A DNA stretch of 11,298 bases from JAVBPA01 sp031549925 (GTDB lineage: Bacteria; Bacillota; Clostridia; Oscillospirales; CAG-272). Numbering within the stretch: the first letter of the stretch is position 1; the number at the start of each line of letters is the position of its first letter. Shown here in pieces: positions 1 through 7,300 of the stretch. The position numbers and the translations under genes were made by a program. The notes under the pieces were generated by a model that ran no database searches, was not told the origin of the DNA, and saw nothing but the letters and a program-made list of their open reading frames with translations. The stretch spans positions 1-11,298 of the forward strand of contig JAVBPA010000122.1 in assembly GCA_031549925.1 (NCBI GenBank). The letters run 5' to 3'.

Positions 1-1977
1 CCGCAGGCGCTCGCTAAACAATTATGCAGAAAGATATATTCATGCAGCGAAAACGAAAAGGTAAAGATAAAACTTGTCGTTGACGGAACAGTATTATCTG
101 TTATAGCTCAGGAAGAAGAAAGCCGGAATATAATTGACCTTCGAACTAAAATAATAACCGAAAATAATACTAGTTATATAGTATGGGATACTCCGGAAGG
201 AAACTGGAACATCGAACAGTATTATTGTACAGCCGTTGCTGGCGAAAAGTATGTAAATTATTTAGATTACGATTCTTGTAAAATGTTTATTAATTTAACA
301 TACAAGCGTTTTACCGATATGTTCAGCGAATATATCGGAAATACTGTAAACATTACTTTTTACGATGATATCCAGTTCAGAACCCAAAACAGGCGTATGT
401 GGGACGATAATTTCAACAAAATATTCGAAGAAAAATTCGGATTTGATCCGGCTCCTTATTATCCGATGATTTTTAACGAAATTGATGAAGATTACGACCA
501 TTACCGCGCTTTATTTATGAATTGCCGCGCAGAGATGCTTTGTGACGGATTTTTCCGCGCGGTTTCGGATTTTACCAAAACTCATGATTTGTTGTGTACC
601 GGTCATGTAGCGGAACCAAAAACAATTGCGACTCCGTGGTTATACGGCGACGGAATGCTTTATCAGAAATACGCGGGAGCTTGCGGTCTTGATTTAGTTC
701 ACCGCTATATGTACGGCTTTAACGGATTGAAAATAGCCGCTTCTTCTTCGTATAATTACGACACCGAGCTTGTTTTATGCGAAATTTACGGTAATTATTC
801 CGATTTGAACGAGGATTTATTATACCGCGAAGCACAGAACGCACTTGTTAGGGGCGTTAACTTTTTTATTCCGCACACTTTATGGTTAAGCGGAGTGGCA
901 CGCATCCCTCATGAAGTATCTAGCCGTAATCCGAAGTTTAAGGATTTAATAAAACCCTGGAATGATTTCGCCGCAAGAGCCTGCACTCTGCTCCGAGGAG
1001 GAAGACATATTTGCGACATTGCCATACTATACCCTATTTATTCGCTCCAATCACAAACAACTCTATATGAATCTCCGGCTGAAGGCTTTGAATTTCCGCG
1101 CGTTCCAGTAAACGCTGATTACATGAATATAATTAATGCAGTACAAAATTATTGCGGGCATGACACAACTGTGATTCATCCCGATATAATGGAAGAAAAG
1201 TGCTATACTGACGAAGGGATTTTGTATTTAAGAAACGATATAAATTACGAGCAATATAAAGTTATAATAATTCCCGGTTCATCTATGATAAGTGTAAAAA
1301 ACGCACGTTTGTTGAAAAAATATTACAATGAGGGCGGTAAAATAATAGCCACATCAACATTGCCTTTCAGAGCTTTTGAATTTAACCCTGCGAAAAAAGA
1401 AGCTTTTTCTAACGACGATGAAGTCCGCGAAATAATTGAATATATATTCGGGGTAAAGCAATATCAAAGCGACACATTCGAACAGTATTATTATAATTCG
1501 AACAGTGCGGGAGGCGAAGCTTATTTATTATTATCTTCCTCAACCGCCGCCGACGGTACGGATTTAATTGATTGCAAAACTTTATTTTCTATCCTTGATA
1601 CAAAATTGAATATCGATTATGATATAGTAATTGAAGATATGCCGCGTGTGCAAAACACCGGGCTTTTAAATTTGCATCTGCCCGGTTTTATGAGTGTATC
1701 ATTTAAAGGCAGCTCCGGGGGAATGTTTAATTATCTCCATAAAAAAAATGCCGGTCACGAGGTAATATATTTTTCAAACACTACAAATACGGATTACAGC
1801 GGCGATATATTATTAAACGGTGAATATAAATTTTTGGAAGAATGGAACCCCTATAACGGTAAAATAAAAAAAATAACATTTGAAATTATAAATAAAAACG
1901 ATACTGTATATACAAAATTTAATTACGAACTGAAATCTGTAAAATCATCCTTTATTATAGGAGCAAACAAACAATAA
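1..1977 (+). CDS. Glycoside hydrolase, GH106-like (alpha-L-rhamnosidase family), 5'-truncated by window edge
   Basis: The reading frame is open from base 1, so the ATG at 283 is internal. 658 residues are present, and GH106 enzymes are usually about 900-1200 residues long. Family-like features are a PEGNW turn (residues 65-69) like the 'G-W-x-V' strand of the sugar-binding-like part, an FYDDI strand end (120-124) resembling the catalytic barrel, a TGHVAE motif (200-205), and a C-terminal beta region ending in EEWNPYNGK near 615, which matches the family's 'elWdP-tG' signature. No signal peptide can be judged because the N-terminus is missing. Known family members remove terminal alpha-L-rhamnose from plant or bacterial glycans; the substrate here is inferred and could differ, since many relatives are uncharacterised. 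The next gene starts 28 bases downstream, suggesting co-transcription. The family call is moderately sure, the substrate is not. Confidence 0.7.
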   Translation, partial: PQALAKQLCRKIYSCSENEKVKIKLVVDGTVLSVIAQEEESRNIIDLRTKIITENNTSYIVWDTPEGNWNIEQYYCTAVAGEKYVNYLDYDSCKMFINLTYKRFTDMFSEYIGNTVNITFYDDIQFRTQNRRMWDDNFNKIFEEKFGFDPAPYYPMIFNEIDEDYDHYRALFMNCRAEMLCDGFFRAVSDFTKTHDLLCTGHVAEPKTIATPWLYGDGMLYQKYAGACGLDLVHRYMYGFNGLKIAASSSYNYDTELVLCEIYGNYSDLNEDLLYREAQNALVRGVNFFIPHTLWLSGVARIPHEVSSRNPKFKDLIKPWNDFAARACTLLRGGRHICDIAILYPIYSLQSQTTLYESPAEGFEFPRVPVNADYMNIINAVQNYCGHDTTVIHPDIMEEKCYTDEGILYLRNDINYEQYKVIIIPGSSMISVKNARLLKKYYNEGGKIIATSTLPFRAFEFNPAKKEAFSNDDEVREIIEYIFGVKQYQSDTFEQYYYNSNSAGGEAYLLLSSSTAADGTDLIDCKTLFSILDTKLNIDYDIVIEDMPRVQNTGLLNLHLPGFMSVSFKGSSGGMFNYLHKKNAGHEVIYFSNTTNTDYSGDILLNGEYKFLEEWNPYNGKIKKITFEIINKNDTVYTKFNYELKSVKSSFIIGANKQ

Positions 1978-1989
1978 AAAATTTAACCG

Positions 1990-1995
1990 AAAGGA
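1990..1995 (+). promoter_or_regulatory. Ribosome binding site supporting a TTG start
   Basis: AAAGGA lies 10 bases before the TTG at 2006. The next in-frame ATG, at 2021, would cut the first beta strand (KVII) and start right at the nucleotide-binding MAGG motif, so TTG is the better start. Confidence 0.6.
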
Positions 1996-2005
1996 AAACA
2001 TACAA

Positions 2006-2740
2006 TTGAAAGTAATTATTATGGCTGGAGGTAAAGGAAAAAGAATCACATCAGATGATAATTTGCCTAAACCGCTTCGTATAGCCGATGGTAAAACATT
2101 ATTATCACATGTTTTGGAAACTATAAGCTTTATACCTAAAAATGATATAATTATAGTTGTAGGTTATGAAAAAGAGCAAATCATTAACAAATACAGTGAT
2201 TATCATTTCGCTGTACAGGACGAAAACGGATATGGTACCGGATACGCTGTTAAGTGCGGAATGAGAGATATTACGGACTACAACGGCGAGATACTTGTTT
2301 TAAGCGGAGACGTTCCTTTAATTAAATCATCAACCGTTTCGGCAATGATAGATTTACACAGAAATTCAAACAGCGCTTGTACTATATTAAGCTGCCGTTC
2401 AAAAAAACAGATTCCTTTCGGAAGAATTATCAGAGTTGACGGAAAAGTTACTGAAATAAAAGAATATAAGGATTGCAGCGAAGAAGAACGTAAAATCGAC
2501 GAATTAAATGTGGCAACTTATATTTTTGAAGCAAATGCTTTACGCGGAGCGCTTGCTAAATTAAAAACCACCAACGCACAGGGTGAATATTATCTGACAG
2601 ATGTTCCGAAAATCTTACTGAGTGAAAACAAAAATGTAGAGGCTTATGTAACGGAAGACGAAAATGAAATGCTCGGGGTAAATACACAGGAAGATCTTGA
2701 CGAAATAAATGAAATACTACGAATGAGACGAAATAAATGA
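2006..2740 (+). CDS. GlmU-type sugar-phosphate nucleotidyltransferase, single domain
   Basis: This 244-residue protein covers only the pyrophosphorylase domain of GlmU. It should transfer a nucleotide, probably UMP, from NTP to a sugar-1-phosphate such as GlcNAc-1-P in the cytoplasm. Visible motifs are MAGGKGKR (6-13) with PKP (21-23), a QDENGYGTG segment (71-79) matching the GlmU uracil/sugar site, the metal-binding aspartate D102 in LSGDVP, E153 and N168, the EYYLTDV signature (194-200), and N226 in GVN, matching the second metal ligand of E. coli GlmU. The left-handed beta-helix acetyltransferase domain of full GlmU (about 450 residues) is absent, and the gene ends cleanly. It starts with TTG, and its stop overlaps the ribosome binding site of the next gene, so it sits in an operon with the glycoside hydrolase and the serine hydrolase. 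The fold is certain; the exact nucleotide and sugar are inferred. Confidence 0.88.
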   Translation: MKVIIMAGGKGKRITSDDNLPKPLRIADGKTLLSHVLETISFIPKNDIIIVVGYEKEQIINKYSDYHFAVQDENGYGTGYAVKCGMRDITDYNGEILVLSGDVPLIKSSTVSAMIDLHRNSNSACTILSCRSKKQIPFGRIIRVDGKVTEIKEYKDCSEEERKIDELNVATYIFEANALRGALAKLKTTNAQGEYYLTDVPKILLSENKNVEAYVTEDENEMLGVNTQEDLDEINEILRMRRNK

Positions 2741-2750
2741 GGAAAACAAA

Positions 2751-4238
2751 ATGACAGATAAGAAGCCTCTTCCGATTTGCAAACCGGAAAATATGGGGAT
2801 CAAATCATCTCATATAGTAAATTTTATAAATAGATTAAAATCATACAGATTAAACATGCACAGCTATTTAATCATTAAAAACGGATGTATTATATCGGAA
2901 GGATACTGGCAGCCGTTTTATGAGGGAAAACTTCATCGCATGTATTCTGTCAGCAAAACCTTTACATCCGCGGCTATCGGACTTCTTATTGACGAAGGTA
3001 AAATATCTATAGATGACAAGGTTATAGATTATTTTAAAGATAAACTTCCTGAAAACGTTCATCCTTATACGGCGGAAATGACAATCCGCGACCTGCTTAT
3101 TATGGCAACTCCGTATACAAGCCCTACATACGGACTTCAATATAAAGACTGGGCATGGACATTCTTTAATACAGCACCCTCACATCCGGCAGGCACGATA
3201 TTTGCATATGATACATCGGGGTCTTTTATATTGGATGTAATCGTTGAAAGGGTTACAGGAAAACCTTTTTTGGATTATATGCGGGAAAAAATGCTTGATG
3301 AACTCGGTTTTTCGGCTGATACATGGTGCGTCAAGTCGCCTGAGGGATATTCGTGGGGAGGCTCGGGCGTTATGTGTACAACCCGTGATCTCGCAAAATT
3401 TGCGCTGCTATTTTTGCAGGAAGGTCAATGGAACGGAAAACAGCTATTATCTAAAGAATACATAAAAGCCGCGGTATCGCGTCAAATTGACAATAAAACA
3501 GACGGCTGGGGTGATGAGGCGACGGGCGGTTTCGGATACGGATATCAAATATGGCGGACACGCAATGACAGTTATTCGTTTATAGGAATGGGTGATCAGC
3601 TTGCGATTTGTGTTCCGGAGCATGAGCTTGTTTTCGTTTGTACAGCCGACAATCAGGGATATTCATCCTCGCGGAATTTGATTTATAACAGTCTTTGGGA
3701 TGAAATAATTGATAAAATAAATAAAAATGAAAATAATTCGGAAGAAGAGACCGATTACAATAATTTAATTAAATTAAACACATCACTCAAAGCCCTTCCT
3801 GTTCCCGGTTCGCCCGATTCTCCCGTGCAAGATAAGATTAATAATAAGATTTATAAATTGAATCAAAGTCATTCACGTATGGAATATGCAAAGTTATCTT
3901 TTTCAGAAAACGGAGGTGTTTGGTCATACAAAAATGAAAGCGGCGAATGTACAATAGATTTTGGTATCGGATGTTATAAATACGGAATTTTCCCGAATAA
4001 AAATTATTTCGGAGATACAATCGGTGTTCCAAGAAACAGCGGATATGAATACATGGCAAGCGGAGCATGGACAGAGGAAAATAAATTTGTTCTGCGTGTT
4101 TTTATAATTGATGATTATTTTGGAAATATGACTGTTTCATTTTCTTTCAAAGAAGAAGAAATCGCAATCTATATGTCAAAAACAGCCGAATGGTTTTTGG
4201 ATGAATATCAGGGTTTTTCAGCCGGGAAAGTTATGTAA
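2751..4238 (+). CDS. Serine hydrolase, beta-lactamase/penicillin-binding-protein fold (class C type)
   Basis: The protein has 495 residues. The N-terminal 320 or so residues follow the beta-lactamase class C/esterase VIII pattern: SVSK at 66-69 gives the nucleophile S66 and base K69, and YDT at 153-155 stands where the YxN motif is expected. The third motif (KTG, or HxG in relatives) is replaced by GMGDQ at 279-283, as in many CubicO-like proteins, so beta-lactam hydrolysis is not implied. A peptidase, esterase or amidase role is equally possible. Residues after about 325 form an extra C-terminal region that is beta-rich by eye and that I cannot assign. There is no signal peptide at the N-terminus (MTDKKPLPIC), so a cytoplasmic location is likely. 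TGAGGA, overlapping the previous stop, is the ribosome binding site, 7 bases before the ATG, which indicates translational coupling with the nucleotidyltransferase. Confidence 0.85.
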   Translation: MTDKKPLPICKPENMGIKSSHIVNFINRLKSYRLNMHSYLIIKNGCIISEGYWQPFYEGKLHRMYSVSKTFTSAAIGLLIDEGKISIDDKVIDYFKDKLPENVHPYTAEMTIRDLLIMATPYTSPTYGLQYKDWAWTFFNTAPSHPAGTIFAYDTSGSFILDVIVERVTGKPFLDYMREKMLDELGFSADTWCVKSPEGYSWGGSGVMCTTRDLAKFALLFLQEGQWNGKQLLSKEYIKAAVSRQIDNKTDGWGDEATGGFGYGYQIWRTRNDSYSFIGMGDQLAICVPEHELVFVCTADNQGYSSSRNLIYNSLWDEIIDKINKNENNSEEETDYNNLIKLNTSLKALPVPGSPDSPVQDKINNKIYKLNQSHSRMEYAKLSFSENGGVWSYKNESGECTIDFGIGCYKYGIFPNKNYFGDTIGVPRNSGYEYMASGAWTEENKFVLRVFIIDDYFGNMTVSFSFKEEEIAIYMSKTAEWFLDEYQGFSAGKVM

Positions 4239-4265
4239 ATACAATGTACGGAGTTAAGGACGGTC

Positions 4266-4285
4266 GCTTTTTTGCGAAAAAAAGC
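4266..4285. repeat. Perfect 8-bp hairpin with GCGA loop, function unclear
   Basis: GCTTTTTT and AAAAAAGC pair perfectly around a GCGA loop, a GNRA-type tetraloop in RNA. An overlapping alternative pairs TTTTTTGCG (4268-4276) with CGCAAAAAA (4288-4296), and CGGAG (4249-4253) can pair with CTCCG (4285-4289), so several folds compete. No T-run follows on the plus strand, so it is not a standard intrinsic terminator. It lies in the 115-base gap between the serine hydrolase and the dehydratase subunit and may separate or attenuate the two. Confidence 0.45.
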
Positions 4286-4353
4286 TCCGCAAAAAACGTT
4301 ATTTGTTTCATGATTTATGCAATTTTAATGCAAAATCTTAATACGGTAAAAAT

Positions 4354-4878
4354 ATGGTCAAATCAATAGATTTAAAAAATATAAGAAAAACAATACCGGA
4401 TTTGTATGCCGGAGATGAAATATTGCTGAGTGGTAAAGTTTACACCGCGCGGGACGCTGCTCACAAAAAAATAATTACGGCAATCAACAATAAAACCAAG
4501 CTTCCGTTTGAATTATTGGATTCTGTAATTTATTACGCGGGGCCGACTCCGGCAAAACCCGGAAGAGTAATAGGTTCATGCGGACCGACAACATCTTCCC
4601 GAATGGACATCTTTACCCCTGCGCTGCTTGAACTTGGAGTTGCGGCAACGATAGGCAAAGGTATGAGATCAGATGAAGTTATAAAATCTATAATAAAAAA
4701 TATATCCGTTTATTTTTGTGCTGTCGGTGGCTTAGGTGCTCTTGCCAGCGAACATATTATCCGAAGCGAAGTGATAGCCTATGATGAGCTCGGATGCGAA
4801 AGCGTAAAATTATTGGAACTTGATAATTTTACGGTTTATGTAGGCATTGATTGCAAAGGAAATACTATATTTAAATAA
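4354..4878 (+). CDS. Class I fumarate hydratase / L(+)-tartrate dehydratase beta subunit
   Basis: The 174-residue protein matches the C-terminal (beta) component of iron-sulfur hydro-lyases, which in two-subunit enzymes pairs with an alpha subunit that holds the 4Fe-4S cluster. The pair converts malate and fumarate, or dehydrates L-tartrate to oxaloacetate. Visible family signatures are TARDAAHKK (31-39), YAGPTPAKPG (61-70), SCGPTTSSRMD (75-85) and IGKGM (100-104), with the swivelling beta-domain ending near the C-terminus. The length is typical for a stand-alone beta subunit. No alpha subunit lies upstream, where it is normally adjacent, so the partner must be encoded elsewhere or the gene is an orphan. 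Shine-Dalgarno pairing is weak (an ACGGTAA run about 7 bases before the ATG). The XRE regulator begins 4 bases after its stop. Choosing fumarase over tartrate dehydratase is not possible from this subunit alone. Confidence 0.88.
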   Translation: MVKSIDLKNIRKTIPDLYAGDEILLSGKVYTARDAAHKKIITAINNKTKLPFELLDSVIYYAGPTPAKPGRVIGSCGPTTSSRMDIFTPALLELGVAATIGKGMRSDEVIKSIIKNISVYFCAVGGLGALASEHIIRSEVIAYDELGCESVKLLELDNFTVYVGIDCKGNTIFK

Positions 4879-4882
4879 AAAA

Positions 4883-5791
4883 ATGTATAATGTTCTAAAT
4901 CAAATAGGTAAAAAGATAAAATATATACGGTTGAATTCCGGTATGACTCAAAAGACTCTAGCCGGAAATTATATGACAAGAAATATGCTGAGCAGTATTG
5001 AAAACGGTACTGCTCAGCCTTCTCTTGAGACTTTATGTTATATAGCGGCGCGTTTAAACGTATCACCCGATTATTTTTTATCCGATACAAACGATGAATT
5101 ATTGTATAAAAAAATAAAATTGATAGGTATTATAAAAGAAAAATTAAAATCCCGCGAGTATAATTCCTGTATAAATTTATGTTCATCGTTTAATGAAAAT
5201 CTGGATGATGAGTTATATTTAATATTAGCCCATTGTTATTGTAATACCGCTGTTTATGAATATAACTGCGGGAACATCACGGCGGCAAAAAATTCTTTTG
5301 ATTTATCATACAGATATTCGAAAAAAACTATCTATAATTCTTCCTATATACAGTCAACCTGCATTTTATATGATAAAATAATAGATTCATACGACAAAAA
5401 AAACGGAGAATACATAAACCATACGATACTAAATTATGATTTAATAGAAAAAATATTAAATAATATAGAAAATTCAGATTTGTTTTTCTTTTTGTATATC
5501 AAAAATATAATACTTAAAGGAGATTTACAATCCGCTGAAAATTTAATAAAAAGCAATATTATCGGTGATGAGTTATTGCTGAGTTTTCTGGAAGCAAAAA
5601 AAGCTATTTATACAAAAAACAATAAAAAAGCAATTGAAATTTTAACTTCCATATCATACCGCGAAACCGCAACACTAATTAAAATAGAAATTTTAAGCGA
5701 TTTAATCGAACTGTATGAACAAAAAAGCGATTATGAAAATTCTTATAATTGTTCGTTTGAAAAACAAAAGCTTATTTCTATGATAAAATAA
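4883..5791 (+). CDS. XRE-family transcriptional regulator with helical (TPR-like) C-terminal region
   Basis: This 302-residue protein has an N-terminal helix-turn-helix of the Cro/C1 type at about residues 4-65, with GMTQKTLA and the recognition-helix stretch RNMLSSIENG followed by the usual P-S-L-x-T-L segment. The remaining 230 or so residues are Leu/Ile/Tyr/Asn-rich helices with paired aromatic-alanine spacing that resembles TPR repeats, the architecture of peptide- or protein-responsive RRNPP-like regulators. That comparison is architectural only. A TTG start at 4847 is possible and would overlap the dehydratase gene, but no good ribosome binding site precedes it and the helix-turn-helix begins just after the ATG at 4883, so I prefer the ATG. 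An AAAGGA at 4855-4860 is too far (22 bases) to serve that ATG well, leaving the initiation signal unclear. It is probably co-transcribed with the dehydratase subunit; its targets are unknown. Confidence 0.82.
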   Translation: MYNVLNQIGKKIKYIRLNSGMTQKTLAGNYMTRNMLSSIENGTAQPSLETLCYIAARLNVSPDYFLSDTNDELLYKKIKLIGIIKEKLKSREYNSCINLCSSFNENLDDELYLILAHCYCNTAVYEYNCGNITAAKNSFDLSYRYSKKTIYNSSYIQSTCILYDKIIDSYDKKNGEYINHTILNYDLIEKILNNIENSDLFFFLYIKNIILKGDLQSAENLIKSNIIGDELLLSFLEAKKAIYTKNNKKAIEILTSISYRETATLIKIEILSDLIELYEQKSDYENSYNCSFEKQKLISMIK

Positions 5792-5814
5792 AAATAATGA
5801 ATTTTAATAAAAAT

Positions 5815-5858
5815 ATCACGCCGTTCCGGTTTTAGTGCCGTTCGGCGTGATTCTTTTT
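5815..5858. terminator. Bidirectional intrinsic terminator between convergent operons
   Basis: ATCACGCCG (5815-5823) pairs perfectly with CGGCGTGAT (5843-5851). A further inner CGG/CCG pairing (5827-5829 with 5838-5840) shortens the loop. On the plus strand TTCTTTTT follows (5851-5858). On the minus strand a T-rich run follows the same stem. It therefore serves both the regulator gene ending at 5791 and the oadA gene ending at 5890. Confidence 0.9.
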
Positions 5859-5889
5859 CGGACTATAAAATATTTTATATTTTAAATTA

Positions 5890-7287
5890 TTATATAGTAT
5901 GAACTCCCAAAGCGGAATCCATGTTTTTCCCATCCAGTTTATATTTTTTTTGTAATCTGTTTTCGAAAAATTTGGTAGCTACATTATCAAATAAAGCGTA
6001 TGTTAAAACATCCTCATCTTGTTCGGAATACATTTTTATCTTTTCGCGCAGCGAATCAAGTTCAGGTTTTAAATCATCCGCAGGACGGTATGTTATTTGT
6101 TTTTCGTCTTTCAATATAAATTTAACAAATTCCGGATCAATCGGAGCGGGTGTTTTACCGTATTCCCCTTTTACAAGCGCACGGAATTCTTTTGTTACAG
6201 TTTTATATCTTTCGCCTGTAATGATATTATAAACCGCTTGAGTTCCGACAATTTGCGAAGTAGGTGTTACAAGCGGAGGATATCCGCTGTCGTGCCTTAC
6301 TCTCGGCACTTCTTCCAGCACGGAAAGAAGCTTGTCGCTCTTCCCTGCTTGTTTTAACTGCGAAACAAGATTTGAAAGCATTCCTCCGGGAACTTGATAA
6401 ATCAATGCGTTTACATCTACTTTTAAAACTGCGGGATCCAGTAATCCTGATTTTATATATTTTTCTCTAAGCGGAGTAAAATATTTGCAAACATTATCAA
6501 GCGCTTCGAGGGAGAGACCCGTATCATATTCCGTTCCTTGCAGTGTTGCTACAAAAGGTTCTGTCGGAGGCTGACTTGTTCCCATCGCCATAGGTGATAT
6601 AGCTGTATCAACTATTTCAGCTCCGGCTTCAACCGCTTTCAATAAAGTCATTGAAGCAAGACCGGATGTATAATGAGTATGAAGCTCCACAGGAAGCGAA
6701 CATTTAGCTTTTATTGCGGAAACAAGGTCATAAGCCGCATAAGGCTTTAAAAGACCCGCCATATCTTTTATACAAATCGAATCCGCTCCCATTTCCTGAA
6801 GCGTGTATGCAAATGAAGCAAAAGCTTCGTTTGAATGAACGGGACTCGTTGTGTAACTGAGAGCCGCCTGGACATGCCCGCCCTCTTTTTTAGTTGCTCC
6901 GATAGCGGTTTTTAAGTTTCTTGCATCATTTAAAGCATCGAAAATTCTAATTATATCAATACCGTTGGCAATAGATTTTTGAACGAAATATTCTACAACA
7001 TCATCCGCGTAATGACGGTATCCCAGTATATTTTGTCCTCTGAAAAGCATTTGCAATTTTGTATTTTTTATCTTATCACGGATTTTTCTAAGCCTTATCC
7101 ATGGATCTTCATCTAAAAATCTAAGACAGGAATCAAAAGTGGCTCCTCCCCATGCCTCAAGTGAATAATATCCGACTGCGTCAAGTAACGGAAGAGAGTC
7201 AAGCATTTCATCTGTAGTCATACGTGTAGCGATAAGTGACTGGTGCGAGTCACGAAGCACTGTTTCGCATATTTTTATTTTTGCCAT
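5890..7287 (-). CDS. oadA: Oxaloacetate decarboxylase alpha subunit / pyruvate carboxylase subunit B, no biotin domain
   Basis: This 465-residue carboxyltransferase moves the carboxyl group between oxaloacetate (or pyruvate) and carrier-bound biotin. The HMGL-like TIM barrel fills about residues 4-270. ETVLRDSHQSL (8-18) provides metal ligand D13, KDMAG (174-178) the lysine that is carbamylated in this family, and ELHTHYTSG (201-209) the metal-binding H203 and H205. The PYC/OADA conserved domain follows, with PGGMLSN (300-306) and GYPPLVTP (335-342). Full OadA proteins of about 590 residues carry a C-terminal biotinyl domain; this one stops before it, which fits the separate carrier gene in the same operon. 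It is the last gene of the operon. AAGGAG, 6 bases before the ATG, sits within the 13-base gap after the oadB stop. It could act as a decarboxylase subunit or as the 5S-type subunit of a transcarboxylase. Confidence 0.93.
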   Translation of the reverse strand: MAKIKICETVLRDSHQSLIATRMTTDEMLDSLPLLDAVGYYSLEAWGGATFDSCLRFLDEDPWIRLRKIRDKIKNTKLQMLFRGQNILGYRHYADDVVEYFVQKSIANGIDIIRIFDALNDARNLKTAIGATKKEGGHVQAALSYTTSPVHSNEAFASFAYTLQEMGADSICIKDMAGLLKPYAAYDLVSAIKAKCSLPVELHTHYTSGLASMTLLKAVEAGAEIVDTAISPMAMGTSQPPTEPFVATLQGTEYDTGLSLEALDNVCKYFTPLREKYIKSGLLDPAVLKVDVNALIYQVPGGMLSNLVSQLKQAGKSDKLLSVLEEVPRVRHDSGYPPLVTPTSQIVGTQAVYNIITGERYKTVTKEFRALVKGEYGKTPAPIDPEFVKFILKDEKQITYRPADDLKPELDSLREKIKMYSEQDEDVLTYALFDNVATKFFENRLQKKYKLDGKNMDSALGVHTI

Positions 7288-7300
7288 TATTAACTCCTTT

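Noticed and set aside
4268..4296. Intrinsic terminator after the serine hydrolase gene
   Set aside because: The repeat has T-runs on the upstream arm and A-runs on the downstream arm, with no T-tract after it on the plus strand, so the orientation is wrong for a standard terminator.
4317..4331. Imperfect palindrome TGCA-ATTTTAA-TGCA upstream of the dehydratase subunit, considered as an operator
   Set aside because: Only the outer four bases on each side match, and no convincing promoter could be placed around it, so it is indistinguishable from chance in AT-rich DNA.
4847..4882. Longer TTG start for the XRE regulator, overlapping the dehydratase gene
   Set aside because: There is no suitable ribosome binding site ahead of it, and the added 12 residues lie outside the helix-turn-helix domain. 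The ATG at 4883 is preferred though not certain.
5797..5835. A 12-codon ORF just after the regulator gene, considered as a signalling peptide for an RRNPP-like regulator
   Set aside because: It has no ribosome binding site and no secretion signal, and it overlaps the bidirectional terminator stem.
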